Below, piece by piece: positions 26,850 to 34,764 of a stretch of DNA of 64,000 nucleotides. Source of the DNA: Moraxella porci DSM 25326 (GTDB lineage Bacteria; Pseudomonadota; Gammaproteobacteria; Pseudomonadales; Moraxellaceae); contig NZ_MUYV01000001.1 in the NCBI RefSeq assembly GCF_002014855.1, positions 496,001 through 560,000 on the forward strand. Direction: 5' to 3'. The stretch's first letter is position 1, and every line of letters begins with the position of its first letter. The position numbers were made by a program, and so were the translations under genes. The notes under the pieces were generated by a model that did no database searches, was not told where the DNA came from, and was given only the letters and a program-made list of their open reading frames with translations.

Positions 26850-27668
26850 TTACAAATCAAACTTCGCCCAAATCGGTGCATGATCCGATGGTTTGTCCAT
26901 GCCACGAATATCATAGCTGATGCCAGCATCGATACAGTCGGCTTTTAGTCCATCGGTGCACAATATATGGTCAATACGAAGTCCACGCTTAGGTGTATCC
27001 TCAAAGCCACGAGAGCGATAATCAAACCAGCTAAATTCATCAGCACTATCTGGACGAAATAGGCGATAAGTATCGCTTAGACCTGTCGCCATCAAGGCTT
27101 GATACCAGTCTCGCTCTTCGGGCAAAAATGAACAAGTCCCCTTGGCAAGCCAGCGTTTGGCATTGATTTCACCGATACCGACATCGATATCCAGTGGCGA
27201 GATATTCATATCACCCATGATGACAAGCTCACGCCCATCAGCCATCAGCTCACTGATATAACGGTTCAAATCTGCATAAAATGCACGCTTCATGGGAAAT
27301 TTGGTCTCGTGGCTACGGTTTTCGCCTTGGGGAAAATAGCCATTGATTACATCCACCACACGACCATCGAAATCGTAGCGTGCATGAATCAAGCGACGCT
27401 GAGCCTCAGCATCACGAAACGGAAAGCCCTTTTGCACAAAAATCGGTGCCGTCTTTGATACCAGTGCCACACCATAATGTGACTTTTGCCCAAAAAATTC
27501 CACATGATAGCCAAGCTCACTTGCCATCTCGAGTGGAAACGCTTCATCATGCACTTTGGTTTCTTGTAATCCGATGATATCTGCGTTCAAGCTTTCTTTG
27601 ACGGCTTGTAGCTGATGCGGTCTGGCTCGAAGTCCATTGATATTAAAACTGACAAAGGTAGTCATCAT
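26850..27668 (-). CDS. xthA: Exodeoxyribonuclease III (AP endonuclease)
   Basis: 272 residues. EEP-fold nuclease: FNINGLRAR near the start, LQETKVHD with the metal-binding Glu (about 36), YGVALVSKTAP, GDMNISPLDIDVG with catalytic Asp and Asn, FSWFDYRSRGF, LRIDHIL and the closing SDHAPIWAKFDL. It incises abasic sites and removes 3' blocks in base excision repair. The open frame extends 60 residues upstream, but that part is unlike the family; I start at ATG 27668 (AGG six bases before), with ATG 27665 equally possible. Divergent from the thioesterase gene. Confidence 0.93.
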   Translation of the reverse strand: MMTTFVSFNINGLRARPHQLQAVKESLNADIIGLQETKVHDEAFPLEMASELGYHVEFFGQKSHYGVALVSKTAPIFVQKGFPFRDAEAQRRLIHARYDFDGRVVDVINGYFPQGENRSHETKFPMKRAFYADLNRYISELMADGRELVIMGDMNISPLDIDVGIGEINAKRWLAKGTCSFLPEERDWYQALMATGLSDTYRLFRPDSADEFSWFDYRSRGFEDTPKRGLRIDHILCTDGLKADCIDAGISYDIRGMDKPSDHAPIWAKFDL

Positions 27669-27861
27669 AAAACGCCTAACAACATAAAATTGCTGACTAT
27701 TGTAACAATTTTTTGGGATAAATGGCGAAAATTTTTTTTGTACTGTGATGACTTTGGTGATTGTTATCTTACCGTGCTTGGCACTACCACCAAGCCATGA
27801 AAAGGTGTACAATAGTAAGCCAATCGATGCTAAGACTTGGCAGATTATCAAGGAATTTATG

Positions 27862-28323
27862 ATGGCTATTTTTCAAAAAAACTACAAGGTCTATATCAAT
27901 CACACCGACGCAGGTGGGATCGTCTATCATGCCAATCATCTCACTTTTTTTGAAAATTGTCGCCGTGATTGGTTGGCGTCCTTAGGCTATGATGGCTACT
28001 TTTTTGATTTATCCGAGGATGGCGACAGTACGGCGAATACCCATGGTCAAGGCGGTGCAGTGCATTTTGTGGTAAGTCAAGCCGAACTAAAATATATCAC
28101 CCCGCTATTGGTCGATGATGAGCTGATCGTTACCGTAGATAGTTTGACCATCAAGCCTGCAAGCCTAATCCTATCCCAAAGCATCTATCGACCTAATAGT
28201 GACAAGCCTGCCACCACAGGCAGTATCACGCTTGCGTGCGTGCGTAATGATGGCAAGGCAATTCGTCCACACCGTTTGCCTGCCTCGTTTGTACAGACGC
28301 TGACTGGCTTGCCATCGATATAA
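27862..28323 (+). CDS. ybgC: Acyl-CoA thioesterase, YbgC / 4-hydroxybenzoyl-CoA thioesterase family
   Basis: 153 residues. Hot-dog fold with the active-site Asp in NHTDAGGIVYHANHLTFFENCRRDWL (quoted in part), and later LKYITPLLVDDELIVTVDSL. The family hydrolyses acyl-CoA thioesters; in E. coli YbgC sits by the tol-pal genes, which is not the case here. The start ATG at 27862 has AGGA seven bases upstream; the frame is open for 39 residues before it without family resemblance. It is followed after 15 bases by the ABC transporter pair, so these may be co-transcribed. Confidence 0.85.
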   Translation: MAIFQKNYKVYINHTDAGGIVYHANHLTFFENCRRDWLASLGYDGYFFDLSEDGDSTANTHGQGGAVHFVVSQAELKYITPLLVDDELIVTVDSLTIKPASLILSQSIYRPNSDKPATTGSITLACVRNDGKAIRPHRLPASFVQTLTGLPSI

Positions 28324-28338
28324 ATACGCTGCACTGAT

Positions 28339-29046
28339 ATGTCAACTCACCAATTATTAAATTTTAATAACATATCCATCATCGATGAAGCTGATCGCAC
28401 GCTACTGGATGATGTCTCAGGCAGTATCTATGGTGGTGATCGCATCGTTTTGATGGGTGCATCAGGCTCGGGCAAATCACTACTATTATCCGCTTTGGCA
28501 TCGCAGATACCACTGACACAAGGGCAGATTTGCCTAGCTTATGCCAATCAAATGACGGATATCACAAGCATACCGCCACCGCACTTGCGACAGCAAATCG
28601 CCCTACTGATGCAGACACCTGTGATGGTCGATGGCACGGTACGGGATAATCTGATGCTACCGTTTGGCTTTGGGCATCATAAAGCGAAGCAGTTTGATGA
28701 ACGGCGGCACATTGCATGGCTTGCTCGGTTTGGCAAATCGGCGGATTTTATTCATCAGGACATCACCAAGCTATCGGGTGGCGAACGCCAAATCGTGCAT
28801 TTTTTGCGTACGCTACAGCTTGAGCCGACACTGCTACTTCTCGATGAGCCGACAGCGGCACTTGATACAGTGAGTGCAGGCGTGTTGATGTCGCTTGTGC
28901 ATGAGTGGCTTGATGAGCATCGTGCTTATATTTGGATCAGTCATCGCACAGATGAAGTGGTAACATTGGGCAATCACCGCTGGCAGATGATGGCAGGACG
29001 GCTTGAATGCGTGCCGTCTGTGAGCTTGGAGCGTGTATGGCGCTAG
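28339..29046 (+). CDS. fetA: ABC transporter ATP-binding protein, FetA (YbbL)-like
   Basis: 235 residues. Complete ABC ATPase: Walker A GASGSGKSLLLS (about 38), Q-loop LLMQTPVMVDGTV, signature LSGGERQ, Walker B TLLLLDEPTAAL and switch His in WISHRTDEV. The next gene is a FetB-family membrane protein and overlaps this stop by ten bases, so the pair is an ABC exporter. In E. coli FetAB has been linked to iron export and resistance to peroxide; the same role here is inferred from the pairing. Confidence 0.85.
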   Translation: MSTHQLLNFNNISIIDEADRTLLDDVSGSIYGGDRIVLMGASGSGKSLLLSALASQIPLTQGQICLAYANQMTDITSIPPPHLRQQIALLMQTPVMVDGTVRDNLMLPFGFGHHKAKQFDERRHIAWLARFGKSADFIHQDITKLSGGERQIVHFLRTLQLEPTLLLLDEPTAALDTVSAGVLMSLVHEWLDEHRAYIWISHRTDEVVTLGNHRWQMMAGRLECVPSVSLERVWR

Positions 29047-29807
29047 ATTTGATCGATGTGTTCATCGCATCGCTACTGGTGCTGATAGCGATTGGCATAT
29101 CAGTTTATCTTAAGCTTGGACTTGCCAAAACCTTGGTCATTGCCAGTATCCGCACAATCGCACAGCTCAGCTTAATTGGGCTAATCCTAGCGTGGGTATT
29201 TGCCCGTGAAGCCTGGTATGAAGTCTTGACGATATTTTCCATCATGACGCTCATCGCCGCCATCTCAGCCAAGAACCGTATCAAACGCCCCTACCGTGGA
29301 TTATTGACAGACACTCTGCTCTCCTTGGGCGTGGCGACTGGCGTGGTGACGCTCGTGGCGATGGTGCTGATACTACAGGTGTCGCCATGGTATGCACCGC
29401 AGTATATCATTCCGATTTTGGGCTTGATATTGGGTAATTCACTCACCGCCATCTCGCTGACTACAGGACGACTGATCGATCATCTGCATAGTGAGCAGGC
29501 ACACATACGCACCCTGCTATCACTATCAGCCACGCCTTTTGAAGCGTGCCACAGTGCCATCGCCACAGCCATCAGTAGCGGTATGATGCCGACGATTAAT
29601 TCGATGATGGTGGTGGGTGTGGTGAGCTTACCAGGGATGATGACAGGTCAAATTCTAGCTGGCGCTGATCCAACTCAGGCAGTGCGATATCAGATTATTA
29701 CCATGTTCTTTATCTGTGCTGGCAGTGCATTATCTTGTACGCTGTCGGCATTGTTTGTGGTTCGGCGGTTTTTTAATTATAGAATGCAGCTTGTGATACC
29801 AAAATAA
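29037..29807 (+). CDS. fetB: ABC transporter permease, FetB (UPF0014) family
   Basis: 256 residues with about six or seven membrane segments. Family features: IASIRTIAQLSLIGLILAWV near residue 30, PIIPILGLILGNS-like segment at about 130 and ISSGMMPTINSMMVVGVVSL near 180, with LPGMMTGQILAGADP after it. Start ATG at 29037 overlaps the fetA stop by ten bases and has GGAG six bases upstream; an earlier in-frame ATG at 29007 lies inside fetA and is rejected. The overlap implies translational coupling with fetA. Confidence 0.88.
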   Translation: MALDLIDVFIASLLVLIAIGISVYLKLGLAKTLVIASIRTIAQLSLIGLILAWVFAREAWYEVLTIFSIMTLIAAISAKNRIKRPYRGLLTDTLLSLGVATGVVTLVAMVLILQVSPWYAPQYIIPILGLILGNSLTAISLTTGRLIDHLHSEQAHIRTLLSLSATPFEACHSAIATAISSGMMPTINSMMVVGVVSLPGMMTGQILAGADPTQAVRYQIITMFFICAGSALSCTLSALFVVRRFFNYRMQLVIPK

Positions 29808-29997
29808 GCGATCGTTCATAATCTTAAGCCATAAGCCATAAGCCAGACCTATCATTAATCACTAAAATTAAACCGTAAAAGAGATCGGCACGCATCGGTC
29901 ACTTTTTCCATCACCTTAACAGTTGATTACAAAGCATTAACATGATACCATACAGACAGTAAGGTTTTTGTTGTTTTACATTGATTAAGGAGTTTTT

Positions 29998-31164
29998 ATG
30001 ACCACCACCCCGAAAACCAAAACCACTGCCAGCAGCACAACGACTGCCGCAGCCAAAAAAACAACAGCACCAGCCAAAAAAACCACTGCTTCAACAAGAA
30101 CACGCGCCACACGCACCCCTAAAACCAAAGTGATGGCCGAGACCGTCAGCCAGTTAGAAGACCTACTGGTACATGCCTCGCCAGAAGAGTTGGCAGAATT
30201 TGGTCAAGCGCTGCAAGAATATCTGCCTGCCGCCCAAATCGCCAGCCAAGTGCGCACCGACAAATCAAAAGACACGCAGCTGTCAGAAAATTGGCGCGAA
30301 GGCGGTTATCCTTATAAATACCGCTTGAGCCGCAAAAATTATGAAGCCCAAAAATACAAATTACAAATCGAACTACTAAAACTTCAACACCACATCAAAG
30401 CCACTGGCCAAAAGCTTGTGATCATCTTTGAAGGTCGTGATGCTGCAGGTAAAGGCGGCACCATCAAGCGCTTTATGGAGCATCTTAATCCGCGTGGCGC
30501 ACGCGTCGTTGCACTTGAAAAACCAACCGATCAAGAACGCGGTCAGTGGTATTTTCAGCGTTATGTGCAGCACCTGCCAACCGCTGGCGAGATCGTGCTG
30601 TTTGACCGCTCATGGTACAACCGCGCAGTGGTTGAGCGCGTGATGGGCTTTTGTACTGATGAAGAATACCGCATCTTCATGCGCCAAGTGCCTGAATTTG
30701 AAAAGCATTTGGTTGAATCAGGCATTCATTTGGTGAAATTCTGGTTCTCGGTAAGTCGTGAAGAGCAGCGTGCGCGTTTTGCCAGCCGTGAAAATGACCC
30801 ATTGAAACAGTGGAAATTGTCACCAGTTGATAAAGCTTCACTGAACAAGTGGGATGACTACACCCTTGCCAAAGAAGCGATGTTCTTTAATACTGACACC
30901 GCTGAAGCGCCTTGGATCGTCATCAAGTCAGACTGCAAAAAACGCGCTCGTTTAAATGCGATGCGCTATGTGCTAAATAAACTGGCGTACGAAAACAAAG
31001 ACTCAGGCCAGATCGGTAACATTGATCCATTGATCGTCGGCCGCGCTGGTGCATTATACGAGATGGACGAGCGCACAGATTTGGCGGTCTCTTCTGCCAA
31101 AGTACTGCGCGAAGTACAAAAATCTGCCAAAGCCGCAGCAAAAAACACCAAATCCGACAGCTGA
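29998..31164 (+). CDS. ppk2: Polyphosphate kinase 2
   Basis: 388 residues. PPK2 core from about 95: YPYKYRLSRKNYEAQKYKLQ, Walker A EGRDAAGKGGTIKRF (about 147), LEKPTDQERGQWYFQRYVQH, and Walker B with lid FDRSWYNRAVVERVMGF. It uses polyphosphate to phosphorylate nucleoside diphosphates or monophosphates; the single-domain form could be class I. The first 45 residues are a Lys/Thr/Ala-rich, probably disordered tail (KTTASSTTTAAAKKTTAPAK), unusual for the family and similar in composition to histone H1-like tails. AAGGAG precedes the start; a terminator follows. Confidence 0.93.
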   Translation: MTTTPKTKTTASSTTTAAAKKTTAPAKKTTASTRTRATRTPKTKVMAETVSQLEDLLVHASPEELAEFGQALQEYLPAAQIASQVRTDKSKDTQLSENWREGGYPYKYRLSRKNYEAQKYKLQIELLKLQHHIKATGQKLVIIFEGRDAAGKGGTIKRFMEHLNPRGARVVALEKPTDQERGQWYFQRYVQHLPTAGEIVLFDRSWYNRAVVERVMGFCTDEEYRIFMRQVPEFEKHLVESGIHLVKFWFSVSREEQRARFASRENDPLKQWKLSPVDKASLNKWDDYTLAKEAMFFNTDTAEAPWIVIKSDCKKRARLNAMRYVLNKLAYENKDSGQIGNIDPLIVGRAGALYEMDERTDLAVSSAKVLREVQKSAKAAAKNTKSDS

Positions 31165-31180
31165 TATGCTAAAGTCAATC

Positions 31181-31212
31181 AAATCGCTCAAGGTTTCTTG
31201 GGCGATTTTTTT
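31181..31212 (+). terminator. Terminator after ppk2
   Basis: AAATCGCTCAA pairs with TTGGGCGATTT around a 6 to 7 base loop (one G-T pair), followed by a T-run. It is 17 bases past the ppk2 stop. Confidence 0.85.
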
Positions 31213-31270
31213 ATAAGTGAGATAGATAGGCAGCCATGAGTAATTAATGATTTGTGTAACCCTTAATAAA

Positions 31271-31299
31271 TTGCCAACCAAAACCAGCTTTGTTACAAT
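31271..31299 (+). promoter_or_regulatory. Sigma70-type promoter of xseA
   Basis: TTGCCA (31271-31276) and TACAAT (31294-31299) are 17 bases apart, with the xseA start 51 bases downstream. Confidence 0.65.
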
Positions 31300-31350
31300 A
31301 GCTTGGCTATCATTACAATCGAATTTTAATCCGCATCAAAAGATATTGTC

Positions 31351-32940
31351 ATGCCAAAAAACGCCCTGTCAAAACACATTGCCGATCGCGCCCTTACTGC
31401 TGCCCAAAATAGTCTAAGTGATGAAGATATTCTAAAAAAACATCAAGCAATCATTGATGAGATCGAACAGGCAGATCAATCCGCCTATGAGTTATCGAGC
31501 GCCTCGTTGGCTGGCACGCATCTGTCGCTGTCAGACTATCTTGCCGCAGTCAAGCTTGTGATTGATGAGACTTTTGATCATGAAGTATGGGTACGCGCCG
31601 AGATTCGTGCGATGAACACCAAAGGCGGTCATTATTACTTTGAACTGGCAGAAATGGATGATGAGGAACAAATTTCCGCCAGCTGTCGTGCGACACTGTG
31701 GCGGTTTCGTGCCAAGTCTGTGCTTGCCAAATTCACCGCCACCACAGGCCAGAGTTTAAGCGCTGGCGCCAGTGTCTTGGTCAAATGCTCTGCCAGTTTT
31801 CATGCGCAGTATGGCTTTAGTTTAAATATCAGTGACATCGATCCCAACTACACATTAGGCGAGCTGGCAGCAGCCTATCATGCGATGAAAAAACGCCTGA
31901 GTGACGAAGGATTATTAAATATAAATAAAAAAATACCGATGCCATTTGATATTCGTGAGGTCATTGTCATCGCCCCAGAAAAAGCCGCTGGACTCGGCGA
32001 TTTTCGTGCTGAGGCTGATCGCTTGGCAGCCTCAGGCGCCTGTCATTTTCATTATCATCATGCCACTTTTCAAGGCAATCATGCGCCTGATGAGATACGC
32101 CGCGCATTGACTTTGGCGATGGAGAGTTTTATAGGCGCGCATGGGGGTTTGCCTGATCTGGTGGTGATCATCCGTGGTGGTGGTGCCGTTGGCGATTTGG
32201 CCTATTTAAATAATTATGAGCTGGCTGCTTTGGTCGCTGAATGTCCTGTGCCCGTATGGGTCGGTGTTGGCCATGAAAAAGACTCAGTGATCCTCGATGA
32301 GGTTGCTCATACCAGTTTTGATACGCCCTCAAAAGTCATCCTCGGCATCGAATCACACTTAACGAACATCACGCATCAAGCCAAAGATCTGATGGCAAAG
32401 CTGATCAAAAATGCCAGCTCTCGCCTGTCTGCCGCCAGCCAAAATAAACAGCGGCAGCTCGAGCGCATCCAACGCAGCAGCACGCATGCCATCGTTTTGG
32501 CCAAAAAAGACACTTTATACCAAATCAAACATCTTAAAAGTAGCAGCAAATATCAAAGACAACACCTTAACCAGCAGCTGAGTACTTTGATCAATCGCAT
32601 CAAGCGAAGCAGTCTGACGGCCGTGAGTGAGGCCAAAAAAGACAGCCGCCAGCACTTTGAGCGCCATCAGTCTGTTTTTCAGCACACCCAAAAGCTCAGA
32701 CAAGACTGCCGTAATCTACAAAGTCTGATCTTGGTGCAGCATCCCAGACGCACGCTGGAAAAAGGCTTTGCCATCATTCACGACACAGGTCATCAAGCCA
32801 AGGTCATCGATCGCGCCCGACAGCTTGGCGTTGGCCAACGGGTAAAAATCAGCTTTCAAGATGGTCATGCCATCGCAGTGATTGACAAAATCACGCCCAC
32901 CGCCAATACATCCAAAACTACCACCGAGGAAACCCTATGA
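31351..32940 (+). CDS. xseA: Exodeoxyribonuclease VII large subunit
   Basis: 529 residues, longer than E. coli XseA (456) by an N-terminal stretch of about 50. OB-fold tRNA_anti-like domain near 60-160 (VWVRAEIRAMNTKGGHYYFE), then the catalytic part with the family segments IREVIVIAPEKAAGLGDF, LPDLVVIIRGGGAVGDLAYL and VWVGVGHEKDSVILDEVAHT with DTPSKV, then a long coiled coil (about 335-470) for binding the small XseB subunits. It degrades single-stranded DNA in repair. The stop overlaps the next start (ATGA at 32937-32940), so the following nitroreductase was translationally coupled. Confidence 0.93.
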   Translation: MPKNALSKHIADRALTAAQNSLSDEDILKKHQAIIDEIEQADQSAYELSSASLAGTHLSLSDYLAAVKLVIDETFDHEVWVRAEIRAMNTKGGHYYFELAEMDDEEQISASCRATLWRFRAKSVLAKFTATTGQSLSAGASVLVKCSASFHAQYGFSLNISDIDPNYTLGELAAAYHAMKKRLSDEGLLNINKKIPMPFDIREVIVIAPEKAAGLGDFRAEADRLAASGACHFHYHHATFQGNHAPDEIRRALTLAMESFIGAHGGLPDLVVIIRGGGAVGDLAYLNNYELAALVAECPVPVWVGVGHEKDSVILDEVAHTSFDTPSKVILGIESHLTNITHQAKDLMAKLIKNASSRLSAASQNKQRQLERIQRSSTHAIVLAKKDTLYQIKHLKSSSKYQRQHLNQQLSTLINRIKRSSLTAVSEAKKDSRQHFERHQSVFQHTQKLRQDCRNLQSLILVQHPRRTLEKGFAIIHDTGHQAKVIDRARQLGVGQRVKISFQDGHAIAVIDKITPTANTSKTTTEETL

Positions 32941-33606
32941 CATCTTCGACCAATAGCGCACTGACAGCAGCACAAGCGCGCCGCACCTGTAAGGCCTATG
33001 ATGCCACGCGTAAGATTGACGAATCTACGCTACAGGCGCTGCTTGATACGCTGCGTTTGGCACCCTCATCGATCAATATTCAACCTTGGAAATTTTTGGT
33101 TACCGATCAGATGAGTACCAAAAATCTCATCACTAAATCGATGATTGATGGCGATGCGCATAATGTACCAAAAGTTAACAATACCTCTCACATACTGATC
33201 TTATGTACGCGTACAGATCTGGATGATGCGCATTTATCAAAAGTGCTACAGGCTGAAAAAGATGCAGGCCGTTTTGGCAGTGATGCGATCATGCAGGCGC
33301 GCTTTGATTTGTGTCAATATTACATCTCACAAATGCAAACCAGTCCTGAAAAGCTCTTGGCTTGGTCAGAAAATCAGACCTTTATCGCCTTGGGTCATCT
33401 GCTGATGGCGTGTGCGATGATGGGGATCGATGCCACTCCGATCGGCGGCTATGATCAGGCGCTACTTGATGCCAAGCTGGGTTTGGCGGATCAAGGGCTA
33501 ATAAAGCTCTGTGCTGGTAGCCATCGGATATGCCAGCCACACCGATGCCAATCAGCAGCTGCCAAAGGCGCGCTTGGCATTTGATGAGGTCGTAGGCTTT
33601 ATTTGA
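32937..33606 (+). pseudogene. NfsB-like nitroreductase, frameshifted near the 3' end
   Basis: Residues 1-190 match an FMN-dependent nitroreductase: RRTCKAYD with the FMN-binding Arg, LAPSSINIQPWKFLV, and ALGHLLMACAMMGIDATPIGGYD. After GLADQGLI the frame-zero reading turns into CAGSHRICQPHRCQSAA and stops at 33584, with no family resemblance. The +1 frame from about 33505 reads VLVAIGYASHTDANQQLPKA and ends at 33606, as NfsB-type proteins do. An extra A in AAA (33503-33505) explains it: removing it restores a continuous frame. Either a recent mutation or a sequencing error in a short A run. Only the last 30 or so residues are affected. Confidence 0.8.
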
Positions 33607-33634
33607 TGGCTATAAACAGCTATTGCAATGATGA

Positions 33635-34651
33635 TCAAGCGGTTGATTTTAAGAATAAATCGACCGCTTTGAACTGCTCGGCGGTGGTCTCACAAGCATA
33701 CATTGCCTCACGAAAGGCATTGGAATTGGCCAGTCCACCCGTGTACCAAGCGATGTGCTTACGGGCAATACGGCAGCCTGAATATTCACCATAAAATCGG
33801 TATAGCTCTTCAAGATGACTAAGCACAATCTGACGCAGTTGTTCAACACTTGGCGGTGCTGGCATCTCGCCTGTATTGGCAAAATGCGCAATATCACGAA
33901 ACAGCCAAGGTCGCCCTTGTGCTGCTCGTCCGATCATCACCGCATCAGCGCCCGTTTGACGCCAGACATCCAATGCCTTTTTTGGGCTGTCGATATCGCC
34001 ATTGACGATAACGGGTATTTTTAAGTTATTTTTAACTTCTTTGATCAGCTCATAGCGTGCCTGACCAGTATAAAAATCTTCTCTGGTGCGCCCATGAATG
34101 GCAATGGCGGCAACACCAGCCTCTTCAGCGATTTTGGCGATTTGTAGGATATTTTCTTGGCCATTGGCAAAGCCGAGCCGAGTTTTGAGCGTCACTGGCA
34201 CATCGACGGCATCGACGGCGGTTTCAAGCAGGCGCTTGACCAGATCAGCATCTTGCAGTAAAGCAGATCCTGCCAGTTTTTTGCAGACTTTCTTGGCAGG
34301 ACAGCCCATGTTGATATCGACAATCTGAGCGCCATTGGCTACTTGAAATCTGGCGGCCTCGGCAAGCTTATCTGGTTCAGCCCCTGCGATTTGCGCTGAG
34401 ATGGGTGCAATCTCCCCGTCAAAATTGGCACGATACAGCGACTTTTTTCGTGCATACAGCGCCGTATCAGCAATAATCATCTCGCTGACAGCATGACCTG
34501 CACCAAAGGACTTGCATAGTCTTCTAAAGGGATTATCGGTAACCCCTGCCATCGGTGCCACGAACAATCGGTTCTTGATCTCTAAGCCTCTGATATATAA
34601 GGGATGTAGCAAAGGATGTTGATTTTCAATGGGTTTTTGTGTGATCATCAT
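33635..34651 (-). CDS. dusB: tRNA-dihydrouridine synthase DusB
   Basis: 338 residues. FMN-dependent TIM barrel: LFVAPMAGVTDNPFRRLCKS at the start, VDINMGCPAKKVCKKLAGSA with the catalytic Cys (residue 114 region), AAIAIHGRTREDFYTGQA, VIVNGDIDSPKKALDVW and ADAVMIGRAAQGRPWLFRDI. It reduces uridine to dihydrouridine in the tRNA D-loop. Often dusB is followed by fis; no fis is seen here, since the stop is only 29 bases from the convergent nitroreductase. The 12 or so residues before the core are probably native; ATG at 34648 is an equal choice. Confidence 0.95.
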   Translation of the reverse strand: MMITQKPIENQHPLLHPLYIRGLEIKNRLFVAPMAGVTDNPFRRLCKSFGAGHAVSEMIIADTALYARKKSLYRANFDGEIAPISAQIAGAEPDKLAEAARFQVANGAQIVDINMGCPAKKVCKKLAGSALLQDADLVKRLLETAVDAVDVPVTLKTRLGFANGQENILQIAKIAEEAGVAAIAIHGRTREDFYTGQARYELIKEVKNNLKIPVIVNGDIDSPKKALDVWRQTGADAVMIGRAAQGRPWLFRDIAHFANTGEMPAPPSVEQLRQIVLSHLEELYRFYGEYSGCRIARKHIAWYTGGLANSNAFREAMYACETTAEQFKAVDLFLKSTA

Positions 34652-34764
34652 TATTTATAGACTTATAATAAAATTATAAAATTGCAAATTTAGCCGTCGA
34701 TCTGGTATCAAGTTGGCGCTGATTTGATGGCTTTTATGGTTGATAAAGGCGTGCTATTTTGACA

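Noticed and set aside
26850..27851. Longer start for xthA adding 60 residues with a hydrophobic stretch
   Set aside because: The added part is unlike exonuclease III and runs through the divergent promoter region; the internal ATG at 27668 has a ribosome site.
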